Shown here: positions 5,236 through 6,246 of the stretch, in pieces
Layout of the letters: each line of letters starts with the position of its first letter
Position numbering within the stretch: position 1 is the stretch's first letter
Assembly: GCA_900552415.1 (NCBI GenBank)
Contig: USAD01000172.1
Span: 1-6,246 of the forward strand
Direction of reading: 5' to 3'
DNA from: an uncultured Parabacteroides sp.
Lineage (GTDB): Bacteria; Bacteroidota; Bacteroidia; Bacteroidales; Tannerellaceae
DNA length: 6,246 nucleotides
The notes under the pieces: generated by a model
Told to the model about the DNA's origin: nothing
Databases searched by the model: none
The model's input: the letters and a program-made list of their open reading frames with translations, nothing else
Made by a program: the position numbers and the translations under genes

Positions 5236-6105
5236 ATGAAAAGTGTTTTAAATTTTTTAGGTGTTTCGTGTATTTGTATGGGAATTTTGTCTTGCAATAA
5301 CGAAATTTTAGATGATTCTAGTCTAGAAAATAGTGATTTGCAGGTGGTCATGACAAAGTCTATTGACAATTCGGTAGAAAAGAGCTAAAGTTTTATTTAT
5401 AAAGGTAATAATTATGCGTTAGATTATAGACAGATTGGCGATTCTATAATTTGGGTAAGTGATTCAACAGTATATAATACATTGACTGATTTATATGCGT
5501 TGCCAGACTTGGTTACTTACACACATATAACAGGGGAGATTGAGTATTTTGATGATAATGAATCTTTTCATGCGAAACTGCCAGGAATTGTTCAAGCAGG
5601 AAAATATTTGGATCCTACAAGTCTTATGAAAACAGGAGAGAATGAAATTTCTACTTATGCTCTCGCTCCTAAACCAGAAAAAGAGGGTTTCAGGGCTAAT
5701 TTATTTTTGTATGATGATGATTATTATCTCGATAAAATGAGGAGAGTGCATTTGAAAAGTACGGAATCCAAAAAGGAAGTCGCTAATCTTAAAAATGATT
5801 ATTCAGAGTTGGATGGCTGCAATTATGAGATGAATGATAAGACAACAGCGTTAGCGGCTTATACTATGGGCGAGTATATTCTATTTGAGTTTTTTGAGGA
5901 TTCGAATTTTGCGAATCATAGTTTTTCATTTACCGTTTATCCGAATATCTTTGTGGAAATTAATGGAGACTTTAGGATTAGGAGTTATACTGGCATTGAT
6001 AGGGTTGGCCAGGTGTGTCTCCCTAATTTGAAAGAATGTTTTGTGGGAAGTTCGCATAGTAGTTGGAATGATCGAATTTCTTCCGTAAAGGTAACGGCTT
6101 TATAA
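5236..6105 (+). pseudogene. Lipoprotein with a beta/gamma-crystallin-type domain, interrupted by an in-frame TAA at codon 51
   Basis: The frame opens at the ATG at 5236, after an A-rich leader (GTAGAAAA). It encodes a type II lipoprotein signal with lipobox ILSC (Cys20) and acidic residues soon after, which might mark surface export. A single TAA at 5386-5388 stops it after 50 residues. The same frame then continues without another stop to 6105 (289 residues if the stop is read as an amino acid). The C-terminal half reads as two Greek-key motifs of the beta/gamma-crystallin type: LFLYDDDYYLD (about 156-166) paired with NDKTTA (200-205), and LFEFFEDSNF (about 216-225) paired with NDRISS (278-283). 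The latter fits the N/D-N/D-x-x-S/T-S calcium site, while the first ends in Ala. Such domains are often extracellular and calcium-binding. One base change explains the break, so recent decay or a sequence error is likely. The gene is strongly AT-rich and flanked by inverted repeats. Confidence 0.8.
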
Positions 6106-6113
6106 AAATTTAT

Positions 6114-6147
6114 GCTTTTTCTCCTACCCCCCGATAGGGGAAAAAGC
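6114..6147 (+). terminator. Rho-independent-type hairpin after the lipoprotein gene
   Basis: GCTTTTTCTCCTA (6114-6126) pairs with TAGGGGAAAAAGC (6135-6147) over 13 bp, with one T-G wobble and an 8-base loop CCCCCCGA. It begins 9 bp after the stop codon. The stem carries A- and T-runs, so it may work in both directions. A T-tract after the stem is absent, so it is not a textbook case. Confidence 0.75.
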
Positions 6148-6153
6148 TATTGT

Positions 6154-6169
6154 TCCCGTCTATACTAGT
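6154..6169. repeat. Right copy of the 16-bp inverted repeat
   Basis: TCCCGTCTATACTAGT is the inverted partner of 5173-5188, differing at one base. It lies between the terminator and the next plus-strand gene. A small GTGA-GTAA-TCAC dyad (6168-6179) overlaps its outer end. No convincing target-site duplication is seen outside the two copies. Confidence 0.75.
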
Positions 6170-6184
6170 GAGTAATCACATTTA

Positions 6185-6246
6185 ATGTTTGTTTTTATGT
6201 CAAAGAGATTCTTATTATTGATCGTGTGCTTGTTGGGCGTGTTCTC
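6185..6246 (+). CDS. Start of a secreted or membrane protein, cut by the window end
   Basis: An open frame begins at ATG 6185 or, more likely, at the in-frame ATG 6197, and runs off the window. From 6197 it reads MSKRFLLLIVCLLGVF, a basic start followed by a hydrophobic stretch, as in a Sec signal peptide or an N-terminal membrane anchor. A T-rich leader precedes it and no Shine-Dalgarno site is visible. Too little is present to name a family. It follows the lipoprotein gene in the same direction but beyond a hairpin terminator, so it probably has its own promoter. Confidence 0.6.
   Translation, partial: MFVFMSKRFLLLIVCLLGVF

Noticed and set aside
5482..6105. Independent gene starting at TTG 5482
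   Set aside because: The frame is continuous with the lipoprotein start at 5236 apart from one TAA, and a TTG start would leave a secreted-type domain without a signal peptide.

Overview
The window looks like a piece of a Bacteroidales chromosome. A Parabacteroides- or Bacteroides-like gut bacterium is the best guess, but the genus is inferred. Supporting signs are Tat-exported lipoproteins ending in a Ser-Cys-Gly-Gly lipobox, a DUF6261-type protein, start codons preceded by A/T-rich leaders instead of Shine-Dalgarno sites, and a combined tetraheme cytochrome/FGE-fold protein. No rRNA, tRNA, CRISPR array, transposase or recombinase gene is present.

Bases 1-3936 hold three co-directional, tightly packed genes that read as one operon, whose upstream part may lie outside the window. 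They encode (1) an inner-membrane NapC/NrfH-like tetraheme cytochrome c fused to a formylglycine-generating-enzyme (FGE)-fold domain that lacks the catalytic cysteine pair, (2) a Tat-exported lipoprotein of the Gfo/Idh/MocA NAD(P)-dependent oxidoreductase family, and (3) a Tat-exported lipoprotein of the sugar phosphate isomerase/epimerase (xylose-isomerase-like TIM barrel) family. All three products should sit on the periplasmic side of a membrane. The best inference is a periplasmic sugar-oxidation module: a Gfo/Idh/MocA enzyme with tightly held cofactor makes a keto-sugar, the TIM barrel isomerises, epimerises or eliminates it, and the cytochrome may carry electrons to or from the quinone pool. 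Substrate and electron flow are not visible in the sequence. A perfect 16-bp hairpin at 3958-3995 ends this operon and also the convergent gene that follows.

Bases 4019-4849 (minus strand) hold a visibly GC-rich gene for a DUF6261-type helical protein with an acidic, Gly/Pro-rich tail. Bases 4850-5235 are a 386-bp divergent intergenic region. It contains a 41-bp tandem repeat (two exact copies and a partial third), a degenerate GTTGGMCG array, a 6-3-6 palindrome at the repeat junction, and two TTAACGTTA sites that form the inner part of an imperfect inverted repeat.

Bases 5236-6105 (plus strand) hold an AT-rich lipoprotein gene with a C-terminal beta/gamma-crystallin-type double Greek-key domain. 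It is interrupted by one in-frame TAA at codon 51, so it is a nonsense pseudogene, or the TAA is a sequence error. The gene and its terminator lie between two inverted copies of a 16-bp sequence (5173-5188 and 6154-6169, 15 of 16 matching), which suggests a mobile or invertible cassette. A further plus-strand gene with a signal-peptide-like N terminus starts at 6185 or 6197 and runs off the window.
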